Notes: generated from the letters alone by a model not told the origin. Positions 6,953 to 14,124 are shown, numbered from the stretch's first letter. The stretch is DNA of 14,957 bases from Candidatus Kerfeldbacteria bacterium (GCA_016207285.1 JACQPW010000035.1:1-14957); one strand, 5' to 3'. Translations and numbers: made by a program.

Positions 6953-7488
6953 CACGTTTAGAACAACGCTATAAAGAACAAATTATTCCAGCCTTGATGA
7001 AGGAGTTTTCCATTACCAACGTCCAGGCGGTACCGAAGTTGTTGAAAGTCACCTTAAATGTTGGTATCGGCAAAGCTCAAGGTGATAAGAAGATCATTGA
7101 AGCAGTGACCAATACCTTAAGTCGAATTTCTGGACAAAAACCAATTCAAACGAAAGCCAAGAAATCAATTTCGAACTTCAAACTGCGTGAGGGTATGGTC
7201 ATTGGTGTGAAAGTCACTTTACGTGGTGACCGGATGTATGCCTTCTTAGATAAGTTGATCAATATTACAATGCCTCGGGTGCGCGACTTTCAGGGGATTA
7301 AGCGCACAGCGGTTGATGCAGATGGTAGTTTGAACATTGGTTTTAAAGAACATCTCGTGTTTCCTGAAATTCAGACCGATTCCATTGAGCATGTCCATGG
7401 CTTAGAAGTAGCGCTAAGTACTACCGCTAAGACACGGGCTCAAGGCATGCGCCTGTTTGAATTATTCGGTATCCCTTTTAAGAAATAA
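6949..7488 (+). CDS. rplE: 50S ribosomal protein L5 (uL5)
   Basis: L5 binds 5S rRNA in the central protuberance and contacts the P-site tRNA and S13. The 179-residue protein equals the E. coli length (179). Characteristic blocks are VPKLLKVTLNVGIGKA near the N-terminus, the SGQKPIQTKAKKSISNFKLREG segment, RGDRMYAFLDKLINITMPRVRDFQG, and the NIGFKEHLVFPEI stretch before the C-terminus. ATG 6949 overlaps the rplX stop by 4 bases. An AGAAG lies about 5 bases upstream, within rplX codons, and is probably incidental. The TAA stop is 4 bases before rpsN. Confidence 0.98.
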   Translation: MTRLEQRYKEQIIPALMKEFSITNVQAVPKLLKVTLNVGIGKAQGDKKIIEAVTNTLSRISGQKPIQTKAKKSISNFKLREGMVIGVKVTLRGDRMYAFLDKLINITMPRVRDFQGIKRTAVDADGSLNIGFKEHLVFPEIQTDSIEHVHGLEVALSTTAKTRAQGMRLFELFGIPFKK

Positions 7489-7492
7489 AACT

Positions 7493-7678
7493 ATGGCCAA
7501 AACATCACAAGAAGTCAATGCCCGCCGCAAACCGAAATTTTCCACCCGTAAAGTAAACCGGTGCTGGCGCTGTGGTCGACGCCGTGGTTTTATGCGCGAT
7601 TTTAATATGTGTCGTATCTGCTTCCGGGAATTAGCCGAACAAGGCGCGATTCCAGGTGTCAGACGCGCCAGTTGGTAG
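7493..7678 (+). CDS. rpsN: 30S ribosomal protein S14, zinc-binding short form (uS14 type Z)
   Basis: S14 stabilises the 30S head near S3 and S10. The 61-residue product is the short, zinc-binding form, with Cys24/Cys27 (CWRC) and Cys40/Cys43 (CRIC) in a ribbon, followed by FRELAEQGAIPGVRRASW, the standard C-terminus. The start is ATG 7493 (MAKTSQEVNAR). An upstream in-frame ATG at 7457 lies inside rplE and would add MNYSVSLLRNKT, which no S14 has. It ends in TAG, one of the few non-TAA, non-TGA stops here. It is followed by a 24-nt AT-rich gap, the second-largest inside the S10/spc block. No SD is visible. Confidence 0.96.
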   Translation: MAKTSQEVNARRKPKFSTRKVNRCWRCGRRRGFMRDFNMCRICFRELAEQGAIPGVRRASW

Positions 7679-7702
7679 TAACTCATTAAGTAATATATTC
7701 CC

Positions 7703-8095
7703 ATGACCGATCCAATTGCAGACATGCTCACTTGCATCCGGAACGCACAAGCGGTACGCAAACCGACTGTCGTGGTTCCGTTTTCAAAACTCAAGCAGAA
7801 ACTGGCGTTGATTCTAGAAAAGCAGCATTATATTGCAGCTGTTGGTAAAACCGAGAAAGCCGGCAAGCCAGCCTTACAGTTAACTTTGCGTTATTTACCA
7901 GATGGCCAGTCTGCCATTCGTGCCCTCAATCGGATCAGTAAACCAGGTCGTCGGGTGTATGCACAAAAGAAATTACTCCCCTATGTCCAGAATAACTTTG
8001 GTGTCGCCATTATTTCTACCTCTCAGGGTCTGATGACTAATAAGGAAGCTCGCCGCAAAAACTTAGGCGGGGAAGTGATTTGTGAAATCTATTAA
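7703..8095 (+). CDS. rpsH: 30S ribosomal protein S8 (uS8)
   Basis: S8 is a primary 16S rRNA binder in the central domain and the spc-operon repressor in E. coli. The 130-residue protein matches the usual length. It begins with MTDPIADMLTCIRNAQ, an exact family N-terminus that fixes the start, and ends with the conserved STSQGLMTNKEARRKNLGGEVICEIY. The basic ISKPGRRVYA segment (about residues 78-87) is also typical. It is preceded by the AT-rich gap 7679-7702, which has a TAATAT 6 bases before the ATG but no clear -35. No SD is seen. Confidence 0.98.
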   Translation: MTDPIADMLTCIRNAQAVRKPTVVVPFSKLKQKLALILEKQHYIAAVGKTEKAGKPALQLTLRYLPDGQSAIRALNRISKPGRRVYAQKKLLPYVQNNFGVAIISTSQGLMTNKEARRKNLGGEVICEIY

Positions 8096-8100
8096 CGCCT

Positions 8101-8643
8101 ATGTCTCGTAAAGCCAATAAACCAATTGCATTTCCAGCCGGCGTTACTGTCACCGTTGCTGATGGCGTAGTGACTATTAAAGGTCCCAAAGGGGAGCTGG
8201 TGCAAGCCTTGCATCCGGTAGTCACAGTGACTGTCGAAACAGATGGTGTGCACATCTCTGTCAAACACCCCACCGATAAGTTTGAACGTGCCATTTGGGG
8301 TACAACCGGTGCTTTGATTCGTAACATGATCATTGGTGTTACCGAACAATTCAGCAAACAGCTTGAAATTAACGGAGTGGGTTACGGTTTTGAAGTGCAA
8401 GGAAAAAAATTACAAATCAAAGCTGGTTACTCTCACTTAGTACATCTCGATATTCCAGAAGGCATCAAAGTAACGCAAGAGCGTAATATGCTGACCTTAA
8501 CATCACATGACAAACAACTGGTTGGGCAATTTGCGGCGCAAATTCGTAAAGTGCGTAAACCAGAACCATACAAGGGGAAAGGGATTAAATATAGCGACGA
8601 AGTCATTACCCGTAAGCAAGGTAAACAAGCTGCCGGGGCTTAA
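8101..8643 (+). CDS. rplF: 50S ribosomal protein L6 (uL6)
   Basis: L6 lies at the base of the L7/L12 stalk near the GTPase centre. The 180-residue product (E. coli 177) has the two related alpha/beta domains of the family. The N-terminal domain shows VTVTVADGVVTIKGPKGEL and the C-terminal one NGVGYGFEVQGKKLQIKAGYSH, then VGQFAAQIRKVRKPEPYKGKGIKYSDEVI, the diagnostic C-terminal signature. The start at 8101 follows the rpsH stop by 5 bases (CGCCT), with no SD. The C-terminus ends in a short GKQAAGA. Confidence 0.97.
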   Translation: MSRKANKPIAFPAGVTVTVADGVVTIKGPKGELVQALHPVVTVTVETDGVHISVKHPTDKFERAIWGTTGALIRNMIIGVTEQFSKQLEINGVGYGFEVQGKKLQIKAGYSHLVHLDIPEGIKVTQERNMLTLTSHDKQLVGQFAAQIRKVRKPEPYKGKGIKYSDEVITRKQGKQAAGA

Positions 8644-8658
8644 CCTGAATAACCGTAT

Positions 8659-9018
8659 ATGAAGACTAAAGACACCTTACGTAAACAAGCTCGTCATCAC
8701 CGTCGTCAAGCACGGGTACGAGCCAAACTATCTGGCACAGCTAGCCGGCCACGCTTAACCGTGAAACGTTCTTTGCAGCACATTAGCTGTCAGTTAATAG
8801 ACGATCTAGCCGGAAAAACCTTGGCCAGCGCTTCTGATAGTGCCTTAAAAGTAAAAGGCACTAAGGTAGAGAAAGCTCAAGCGGTGGGCACTGCGATTGC
8901 TGAAGCGGCTCAAAAACAGAAAATTACGGCTGCCATCTTTGATCGCTCTGGTTATTTATACCATGGCCGCATCAAAGCCTTAGCTGAAGCTGCGCGCGCA
9001 GCCGGATTACAATTTTAA
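8659..9018 (+). CDS. rplR: 50S ribosomal protein L18 (uL18)
   Basis: L18 binds 5S rRNA in the central protuberance with L5. The 119-residue protein has the highly basic N-terminus (RKQARHHRRQARVRAKL) that inserts into rRNA, then RPRLTVKRSLQHISCQLIDD, and the C-terminal FDRSGYLYHGRIKALAEAARAAGLQF typical of the family. The 15-nt gap before ATG 8659 (8644-8658) contains AATAACCG (8648-8655), shared with the rpsC and rpsQ upstream regions. No SD is present. The rpsE start follows 10 bases after the stop. Confidence 0.97.
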   Translation: MKTKDTLRKQARHHRRQARVRAKLSGTASRPRLTVKRSLQHISCQLIDDLAGKTLASASDSALKVKGTKVEKAQAVGTAIAEAAQKQKITAAIFDRSGYLYHGRIKALAEAARAAGLQF

Positions 9019-9028
9019 CTGTACAACC

Positions 9029-9559
9029 ATGGCACAACAAGGAAACCAACAAGGAAACAGAGGCGGCCAACAACGCGGTGGGGGCGGTCATAACCGTAGC
9101 AATCGTCGGCAACAGCCTAAGGATGACTTTGAACAGTACACGGTAGATTTAGCTCGTGTGACCCGTGTGATGGCCGGTGGTAAGCGGATGCGCTTTCGAG
9201 CTTGTGTGATTGTTGGCAATAAAAAAGGGATGGTTGGTTTAGGGGTGGCTAAAGGTCAAGATGTGACGTTGGCTGTCCAAAAAGCTGCTCTCAAAGCACG
9301 CAAACACCTGATTCACGTGCCGATTGTCAATGAGACCATCCCACATCCAATTGAAATTAAATATTCTAGTGCGCGCATCTTACTCAAACCAGCTCGCAAA
9401 GGTCGTGGTTTAATCGCGGGCGGTGCGGTGCGGGTAGTGCTAGAAGCTGCCGGTGTGCCAAACGTAGTGAGTAAAATGATGGGGTCACGCAATAAAATTA
9501 ATAACGTAACAGCGGTGATGGAAGCGTTAAAGTTATTACGCCCGGAACCCATTAAGTAA
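9029..9559 (+). CDS. rpsE: 30S ribosomal protein S5 (uS5), with Gln/Gly-rich N-terminal tail
   Basis: S5 sits on the solvent side of the 30S and affects decoding accuracy. From about residue 33 the 176-residue protein is standard: FEQYTVDLARVTRVMAGGKRMRFRACVIVGNKKG with the double-stranded RNA-binding fold, then the C-terminal domain with RILLKPARKGRGLIAGGAVRVVLEAAG and the MGSRNKINNVTAVMEAL end. The first 30 residues are low-complexity Gln/Gly/Asn/Arg (MAQQGNQQGNRGGQQR...), which looks disordered and RNA-binding-like. Directly after it comes rplO; the usual rpmD (L30) is absent. The ATG at 9029 is preceded by GTACAACC, with no SD. Confidence 0.97.
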   Translation: MAQQGNQQGNRGGQQRGGGGHNRSNRRQQPKDDFEQYTVDLARVTRVMAGGKRMRFRACVIVGNKKGMVGLGVAKGQDVTLAVQKAALKARKHLIHVPIVNETIPHPIEIKYSSARILLKPARKGRGLIAGGAVRVVLEAAGVPNVVSKMMGSRNKINNVTAVMEALKLLRPEPIK

Positions 9560-9563
9560 ATAT

Positions 9564-9977
9564 ATGTTGACGCTGAAAAATATTAAACCCAAAACACGTA
9601 CGTACAGCCGCCGGGTTGGTCGTGGAGCTGCTACGGGTCGTGGTAATTATTCTGGTCGCGGTATTAAAGGGCAACGCGCTCGCAGTGGTAGCCGGTATGG
9701 TTTGAAATTGCGTGGTATTCGTACCTTGTTTAAAGCTATTCCAAAGAGTCGTGGTTTTGTCAGTCCCTATGTTGCACAGAAATTGAAGATCATGACGTTA
9801 GCAGAATTAGAGCGTCGTTGTGCAGCCAATACCACAATCGAGTTACGCGGTACCAAAATCCTCGGCAATGGTGAACTCACCAAAGCGTTAACCGTTAAAG
9901 CTAGTGGGTTTTCCGCCTCAGCTAAAACGAAGATTGAAGCCGCCGGTGGCAAAGCAATCCAATGTGGAACGCGCTAA
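9564..9977 (+). CDS. rplO: 50S ribosomal protein L15 (uL15)
   Basis: L15 is a late 50S assembly protein with a long extended N-terminal arm. The 137-residue product (E. coli 144) shows the Gly/Arg arm VGRGAATGRGNYSGRGIKGQ with RARSGSR and a compact C-terminal domain with the signature KILGNGELTKALTVKASGFSASAKTKIEAAGG. Its last 16 bases overlap the secY start, so the final residues (QCGTR) are encoded in the same stretch as the first SecY codons. It starts 4 bases after the rpsE stop (ATAT between), and this is exactly where rpmD would stand in most bacteria. Confidence 0.96.
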   Translation: MLTLKNIKPKTRTYSRRVGRGAATGRGNYSGRGIKGQRARSGSRYGLKLRGIRTLFKAIPKSRGFVSPYVAQKLKIMTLAELERRCAANTTIELRGTKILGNGELTKALTVKASGFSASAKTKIEAAGGKAIQCGTR

Positions 9978-11236
9978 CTAAATTGTGGGGTAATCGCGAT
10001 TTACGCAATAAAGTTGCGTATGTGTTAGCGTTGTTATTAGTCTTCAGACTAGCGGCTCATATTCCCATTCCAGGAGTAGATATTGCTAACTTGAAAGCCT
10101 TTTTCAACAGTAATGCCTATCTAGGTTTGTTGAATGTTTTTTCTGGCGGTGCTTTAGAAAACTTTTCGATTGTGATGTTAGGCGTCGGTCCTTATATTAC
10201 CGCCTCGATTATTTTTCAGTTGTTGGGGATGATCGTGCCAAAATTTGAAGAGATGCAAAAGGAAACGGATGGTCAACGCCAGATTCAGCAATGGACGCGT
10301 TACCTAGCCGTACCACTAGCGGTGGTGCAAAGTTATGCCACCATCACCTTGTTACAACGTACCGGTGGAGGAGTGCTGGGTGCATTGAGTGCCTGGCAGA
10401 TGATTGTGGCCGTAGCCTTAATTACCGGCGGTAGTGTGTTTGTGATGTGGTTGGGCGAGTTGATCACGGAAAAAAATATCGGCAATGGGATTTCGATTAT
10501 GATCTTTGCTGGCATCGTCTCTAGTTTACCCACTGCTATTCAACAGTTAGTTGCCACGTATGATAGCTCACAGTTACCTACCATCGTGTTGTATGTAGCT
10601 TTGGCTCTGGGCATGATTTTTATGGTGGTTTTTGTGACCGAAGGTCAACGCAAAATTCCCATTTCTACAGCGCGGCAATTGCGTGGCCAAAGTTTGGCTG
10701 GTCGTGAAACGCACTTGCCACTACGGGTCAATCAGGCCGGCGTGATTCCCATTATCTTTGCCGTGTCACTGGTCTTGTTCCCACCCATCGTTGGACAATA
10801 CTTAAGCACCATGTCCATTGGTTGGTTGGCAGCTACCGGTAATTTTATTGTCAGTGCCTTCAATAACAAGTTGATCTACGGTTTGTTATACTTCACCTTT
10901 GTCTTTGTCTTTACTTACTTTTATACCGCTGTAGTCTTTAAGCCTGATCAGATTGCAGAAAATCTACAAAAACGAGGTTCCTTTATTCCTGGTATTCGGC
11001 CAGGTAAGCCTACCGCTGAGTACTTGCAGTACGTCTCCACCCGCATCGTGCTATTTGGAGCTGCTTTCCTGGGGTTCGTAGCGGTCTTGCCGGTAGCATT
11101 ACAAGCCTTTGCGTCCGGTTCTACCAGTAGCGTCGTGATCGGTGGTACTTCTTTATTGATCGTCGTGTCGGTAGCGTTAGAGACCGTAAAACAAATCCAA
11201 GCTCAAATCCAAGTACGCGCTTACGAACAATTCTAA
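9962..11236 (+). CDS. secY: Protein translocase subunit SecY
   Basis: SecY is the channel subunit of the SecYEG translocon in the cytoplasmic membrane. The 424-residue protein (E. coli 443) has the ten-helix hydrophobic pattern. Diagnostic segments include HIPIPGVD at 33-40 (end of TM1 and plug region), VMLGVGPYITASIIFQLL at 71-88, GELITEKNIGNGISIMIFAG at 165-184, TEGQRKIPI at 226-234, NQAGVIPIIFA at 257-267, and the large cytoplasmic loop KPDQIAENLQKRGSFIPGIR at 327-346. The C-terminal cytosolic end is short (QIQVRAYEQF). ATG 9962 overlaps rplO by 16 bases and has A at -1. Translation by ribosomes finishing rplO is plausible. It ends 2 bases before adk. Confidence 0.98.
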   Translation: MWNALTKLWGNRDLRNKVAYVLALLLVFRLAAHIPIPGVDIANLKAFFNSNAYLGLLNVFSGGALENFSIVMLGVGPYITASIIFQLLGMIVPKFEEMQKETDGQRQIQQWTRYLAVPLAVVQSYATITLLQRTGGGVLGALSAWQMIVAVALITGGSVFVMWLGELITEKNIGNGISIMIFAGIVSSLPTAIQQLVATYDSSQLPTIVLYVALALGMIFMVVFVTEGQRKIPISTARQLRGQSLAGRETHLPLRVNQAGVIPIIFAVSLVLFPPIVGQYLSTMSIGWLAATGNFIVSAFNNKLIYGLLYFTFVFVFTYFYTAVVFKPDQIAENLQKRGSFIPGIRPGKPTAEYLQYVSTRIVLFGAAFLGFVAVLPVALQAFASGSTSSVVIGGTSLLIVVSVALETVKQIQAQIQVRAYEQF

Positions 11237-11238
11237 CC

Positions 11239-11871
11239 ATGGCTCGTAATATTTTGTTGTTTGGCCCCCAAGGGTCAGGTAAGGGAACCCAAGGTGAGAA
11301 GTTGAGTGCTGTTTTGCATTTACCATATATTGTCACGGGTAATATTTTTCGCGAAAACATCAAGCAAAATACTGCCATTGGTCAAACCATTAAGGGGTAT
11401 ATTAATGCCGGTAAATTAGTGCCAGATCAAGTCACGAATACCATGATCGGTGAGCGTATCAGCCAGCCAGATTGTCACGCTGGGTTTGTCTTAGATGGCT
11501 TTCCGCGTAACTTGGTGCAAGCCGAAGCCTTAGATGCCATCGTACCAGTCACCCATTTGTTACATATTGCCATTCAAGATCAGTCTGCCATTCAGCGTAT
11601 TGCCGAGCGCCGGACCTGTGTAGCCAATGGGCACGTCTATCACCTGACCTTCAATCCACCTAAGGTGAGCAATGTGTGCGATGTGGATGGCTCTGAGTTG
11701 AAACAACGCGATGATGATACTGCCGCCGCTTTGACCCAACGGTTAACGATCTACCATCAAGAAACTGAGCCCTTATTAGGCCATTACCAAAAATTAGGGG
11801 TGGTGTATACGATCAATGGTGAACAAGCGATTGCTGATGTCTGGAAAGATATCCAAGCTCTCTTTGCATGA
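11239..11871 (+). CDS. adk: Adenylate kinase, with variant LID metal site
   Basis: Adk catalyses ATP + AMP = 2 ADP in the cytoplasm. The 210-residue long-form enzyme (E. coli 214) has the P-loop GPQGSGKGT at 9-17, an AMP-binding TGNIFR at 33-38 where most family members read TGDxxR, the DGFPR block at 86-90, and a full LID domain from about residue 122 (AERRTC) to 160. In zinc-type LIDs four ligands (C-C-C-C/D) hold the loop. Here the positions read Cys127, Asn130, Cys147, Asp150, so one Cys is lost. The ATG at 11239 follows the secY stop by 2 bases (CC), with no SD. The gene is in its standard place between secY and map. Active kinase is likely; zinc binding is doubtful. Confidence 0.96.
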   Translation: MARNILLFGPQGSGKGTQGEKLSAVLHLPYIVTGNIFRENIKQNTAIGQTIKGYINAGKLVPDQVTNTMIGERISQPDCHAGFVLDGFPRNLVQAEALDAIVPVTHLLHIAIQDQSAIQRIAERRTCVANGHVYHLTFNPPKVSNVCDVDGSELKQRDDDTAAALTQRLTIYHQETEPLLGHYQKLGVVYTINGEQAIADVWKDIQALFA

Positions 11872-12617
11872 TCCAAATATATTCGGCTCAAGACCAAGCT
11901 GGCTTACGCGCTAGCGCTAAGGTGCTGGCTAGCGTAGTCAATGCGTTAGTGAACATGGTGGCGCCAGGTGTGACGTTGTTACAGTTAGAACAAAAGGCCG
12001 CTGAACTCATTGCTCAGGCGGGTGCTCAACCGGCCTTTTTGGGTTACCATGGCTATAAAAATATCTTGTGTACTTCAGTGAATCAGGAAGTAGTGCACTG
12101 TCCACCCACCAGCCGAGTCTTGGTAGATGGCGACATTGTCAGTATCGATGCCGGCGTGATTGTGGATGGGATGTATTCTGATTGTGCGGTGACCGTACCA
12201 GTGGGGGAAGTGAGTCCAGAGGCCAAGCGTTTAATTGCTGTGACGCGCACAGCTTTGTATGAAGTTGCTCGACAAGTGATTAAACCTGGGAACACGATTG
12301 GTGACATTGGCCATGCGATTCAAACATATGTTGAGCAACAAGGTTTTTCGATTGTCCGTCAACTGGTGGGGCATGGGATTGGCCGCCACTTACATGAAGA
12401 ACCATCCATTCCTAATTACGGCACGGCTCACTCCGGCCCAACGTTAAAAGCTGGTATGGCGATTGCGGTGGAACCAATGGTCAACACGGGTAAGCCCGAT
12501 GTGCACTTTGAAGATGATGGCTGGCGCGTAGTGACCAGTGATGGCACGTTCAGTGCTCACTTTGAGCATACCTTCTTAATTACAGAGACTGGTTGTGAAG
12601 TCTTAACCCAGCTATAA
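11868..12617 (+). CDS. map: Type I methionine aminopeptidase
   Basis: Map removes the N-terminal Met from nascent proteins once it is deformylated. The 249-residue protein is the short bacterial type Ia form without an N-terminal extension. All five metal ligands are present: Asp94 and Asp105 (SIDAG, SDCAVT), His169 (GHGIG), Glu202 (VEPMV) and Glu233 (FEHTF). The catalytic His77 (VNQEVVHCPP) and His176 are also present. In the VVHCPP segment Cys-Pro-Pro replaces the more usual Gly-Ile-Pro. The start overlaps adk by 4 bases (ATGA), and the TAA shares one base with the ruvX ATG (TAATG). In most bacteria infA or rpmJ follows here; this genome diverges. Confidence 0.97.
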   Translation: MIQIYSAQDQAGLRASAKVLASVVNALVNMVAPGVTLLQLEQKAAELIAQAGAQPAFLGYHGYKNILCTSVNQEVVHCPPTSRVLVDGDIVSIDAGVIVDGMYSDCAVTVPVGEVSPEAKRLIAVTRTALYEVARQVIKPGNTIGDIGHAIQTYVEQQGFSIVRQLVGHGIGRHLHEEPSIPNYGTAHSGPTLKAGMAIAVEPMVNTGKPDVHFEDDGWRVVTSDGTFSAHFEHTFLITETGCEVLTQL

Positions 12618-13027
12618 TGTCTGCTATGAAGTGTTTAGCCCTAGATTACGGTAAAGCGCGCGTTGGCCTAGCTTTGGGCGATACCACTACCAAAGTGGCG
12701 GTTGGTAAAGGAGTGTTGGAAGGCTTAAGCCAAAATAAATTAATTGCCAAGATTAAGGCCATTGTTAGTCTTGAGCACATTGATCGCGTGATTATCGGCT
12801 TACCCATCAACCTACAAGGTGAAGCGACCATCATGACGACAGAAGTCCAACGTTTTATAGAAAAATTGCGTAATCATATTACAGTACCTGTCCAAACCTT
12901 TGATGAGCGCCTGACTTCCGCGATGGCTGATCGTCTCATGCAAACTGATCCGCATAGTCATGGCAAACAGGATCAAGTAGCTGCTCAAATTATTCTACAA
13001 AATTATCTAGATTCAGCGGTGGTATGA
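12617..13027 (+). CDS. ruvX: Holliday junction resolvase-like / pre-16S rRNA nuclease, RuvX (YqgF) family
   Basis: RuvX/YqgF proteins have an RNase H-like fold and are credited with 5'-end maturation of 16S rRNA; a role in recombination has also been proposed. The 136-residue protein shows the family motifs in order: LALDYGKARVGLAL at 7-20 with Asp10, GLPINLQG at 61-68, DERLTS at 96-101, and a C-terminal DQVAAQIILQNYL at 119-131 with Asp119. These acidic residues are the expected metal ligands. Start 12617 shares one base with the map stop. ATG 12626 (MKCLALDYG) is an equally good start and has the T at -1 typical of this window. The TGA stop overlaps the next gene by 4 bases. Confidence 0.93.
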   Translation: MSAMKCLALDYGKARVGLALGDTTTKVAVGKGVLEGLSQNKLIAKIKAIVSLEHIDRVIIGLPINLQGEATIMTTEVQRFIEKLRNHITVPVQTFDERLTSAMADRLMQTDPHSHGKQDQVAAQIILQNYLDSAVV

Positions 13028-14124
13028 GTATGGTGGCGCTGCTAGCCGTTAGTGCCATTCTGGCCGCGGTGGTCAGTGCACTGGTGCAGCGTCTAGCTTT
13101 GCATTTTGGGATTGTCGATCGTCCAGAGTTAGCACCACAGCGTAAGCGGATTGGCCAAACTGTCCCGTTATTAGGTGGCTTGGCGATTTGGTTTACCCTA
13201 GTAGTCGTCACCAGCTTATTGTTTCCGAACCTGACGCAGGGTTATCTGTTACCAAAACACCTATTTGGGTTGTGGTTAGCTGGGGGAGTATTGATGTTGG
13301 GTGGTTGGTGGGATGATCGCAAAAATTTATCGCCGCTTATGCAGCTGATCTTTCCGGTGGCTGCTTGTGTGTTGGTAGTAGCTAGTGGTATTGGCATTGA
13401 GTACATTTCTAACCCCTTGCCTAGTCTGGGAGGTGGAGTGATCACACTGGAACAGACGCACTGGACCTTATTTTATGCTGATGGCGTGCCCTATCAGCTC
13501 ACCCTATGGGCAGATCTATTTACAGTAGTTTGGCTAATGTTGAGCATGTATACCACTAAACTACTCGATGGTGTCGATGGGTTAGTCAGCGGGATTGGGA
13601 TGATTGGCGGCATCATTATTGGTCTACTTAGTTTAAGTGCTACCGTAGTGCAGCCCGAGACCGCTAGTATCGCGTTTGTGTTTGCTGGTGCTTGTGCCGG
13701 TTTCTTAATCTGGAATTTTGCACCTGCCCGCTTATATTTAGGAGAAGGGGGCGCCTTGTTCGTTGGCTTCATGTTAGGAGTATTGGCTATTTTATCCGGC
13801 AGCAAAATTGCCACCGCACTTTTAATTTTAGGCCTGCCCTTACTAGATGTGTTGGCGGTCATTCTGCGTCGGGTGGTGATTGAACGCAAATCTCCGTGGC
13901 ACGGGGATTTACTGCATTTGCATTTTCAATTGCAACAACGTGGTTGGAGCGTGCGCCAAATTGTCTTGGTGTATTACCTGATTACCCTGGCCTTTGGTTT
14001 AAGTACACTCATTCTGCACGGTCCAGCTAAAGTGTTGGTATTAGGATTATTGTTATTATCAGGCCTGGCTCTAGTCATCTATGCGTCATTTAACTCTACC
14101 CATCACTCTACTCGTCAGCATTAG
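13024..14124 (+). CDS. Polyprenyl-phosphate sugar-1-phosphate transferase, WecA/TagO/MraY family (glycosyltransferase 4)
   Basis: Members transfer a sugar-1-phosphate from a UDP-sugar onto undecaprenyl (or similar) phosphate, the first membrane step in making envelope glycans. The 366-residue protein has about ten predicted membrane helices. Family motifs are PLLGGLAIW at 48-56, the Mg-binding GWWDDRKNLSP at 94-104 (Asp97/Asp98), TKLLDGVDGL at 178-187, LYLGEGGALFVGF at 237-249, LLDVLAVILRR at 273-283 and HGDLLHLHFQL at 293-303. Two positions differ from most relatives: NLxDGxDGL becomes KLLDGVDGL, and GDxGS becomes GEGGA. The terminal His motif reads HLHF rather than HLHH. It resembles WecA/TagO more than MraY, but the exact donor sugar cannot be read from the sequence. 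The last 44 bases overlap the next gene. Confidence 0.88.
   Translation: MSMVALLAVSAILAAVVSALVQRLALHFGIVDRPELAPQRKRIGQTVPLLGGLAIWFTLVVVTSLLFPNLTQGYLLPKHLFGLWLAGGVLMLGGWWDDRKNLSPLMQLIFPVAACVLVVASGIGIEYISNPLPSLGGGVITLEQTHWTLFYADGVPYQLTLWADLFTVVWLMLSMYTTKLLDGVDGLVSGIGMIGGIIIGLLSLSATVVQPETASIAFVFAGACAGFLIWNFAPARLYLGEGGALFVGFMLGVLAILSGSKIATALLILGLPLLDVLAVILRRVVIERKSPWHGDLLHLHFQLQQRGWSVRQIVLVYYLITLAFGLSTLILHGPAKVLVLGLLLLSGLALVIYASFNSTHHSTRQH

Noticed and set aside
11992..12039. AAAAGGCCG / CGGCCTTTT inverted repeat followed by T, like an intrinsic terminator within map
   Set aside because: The loop is 30 bases, it lies in conserved Map codons, and early termination here makes no sense for the downstream genes. 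Probably chance.
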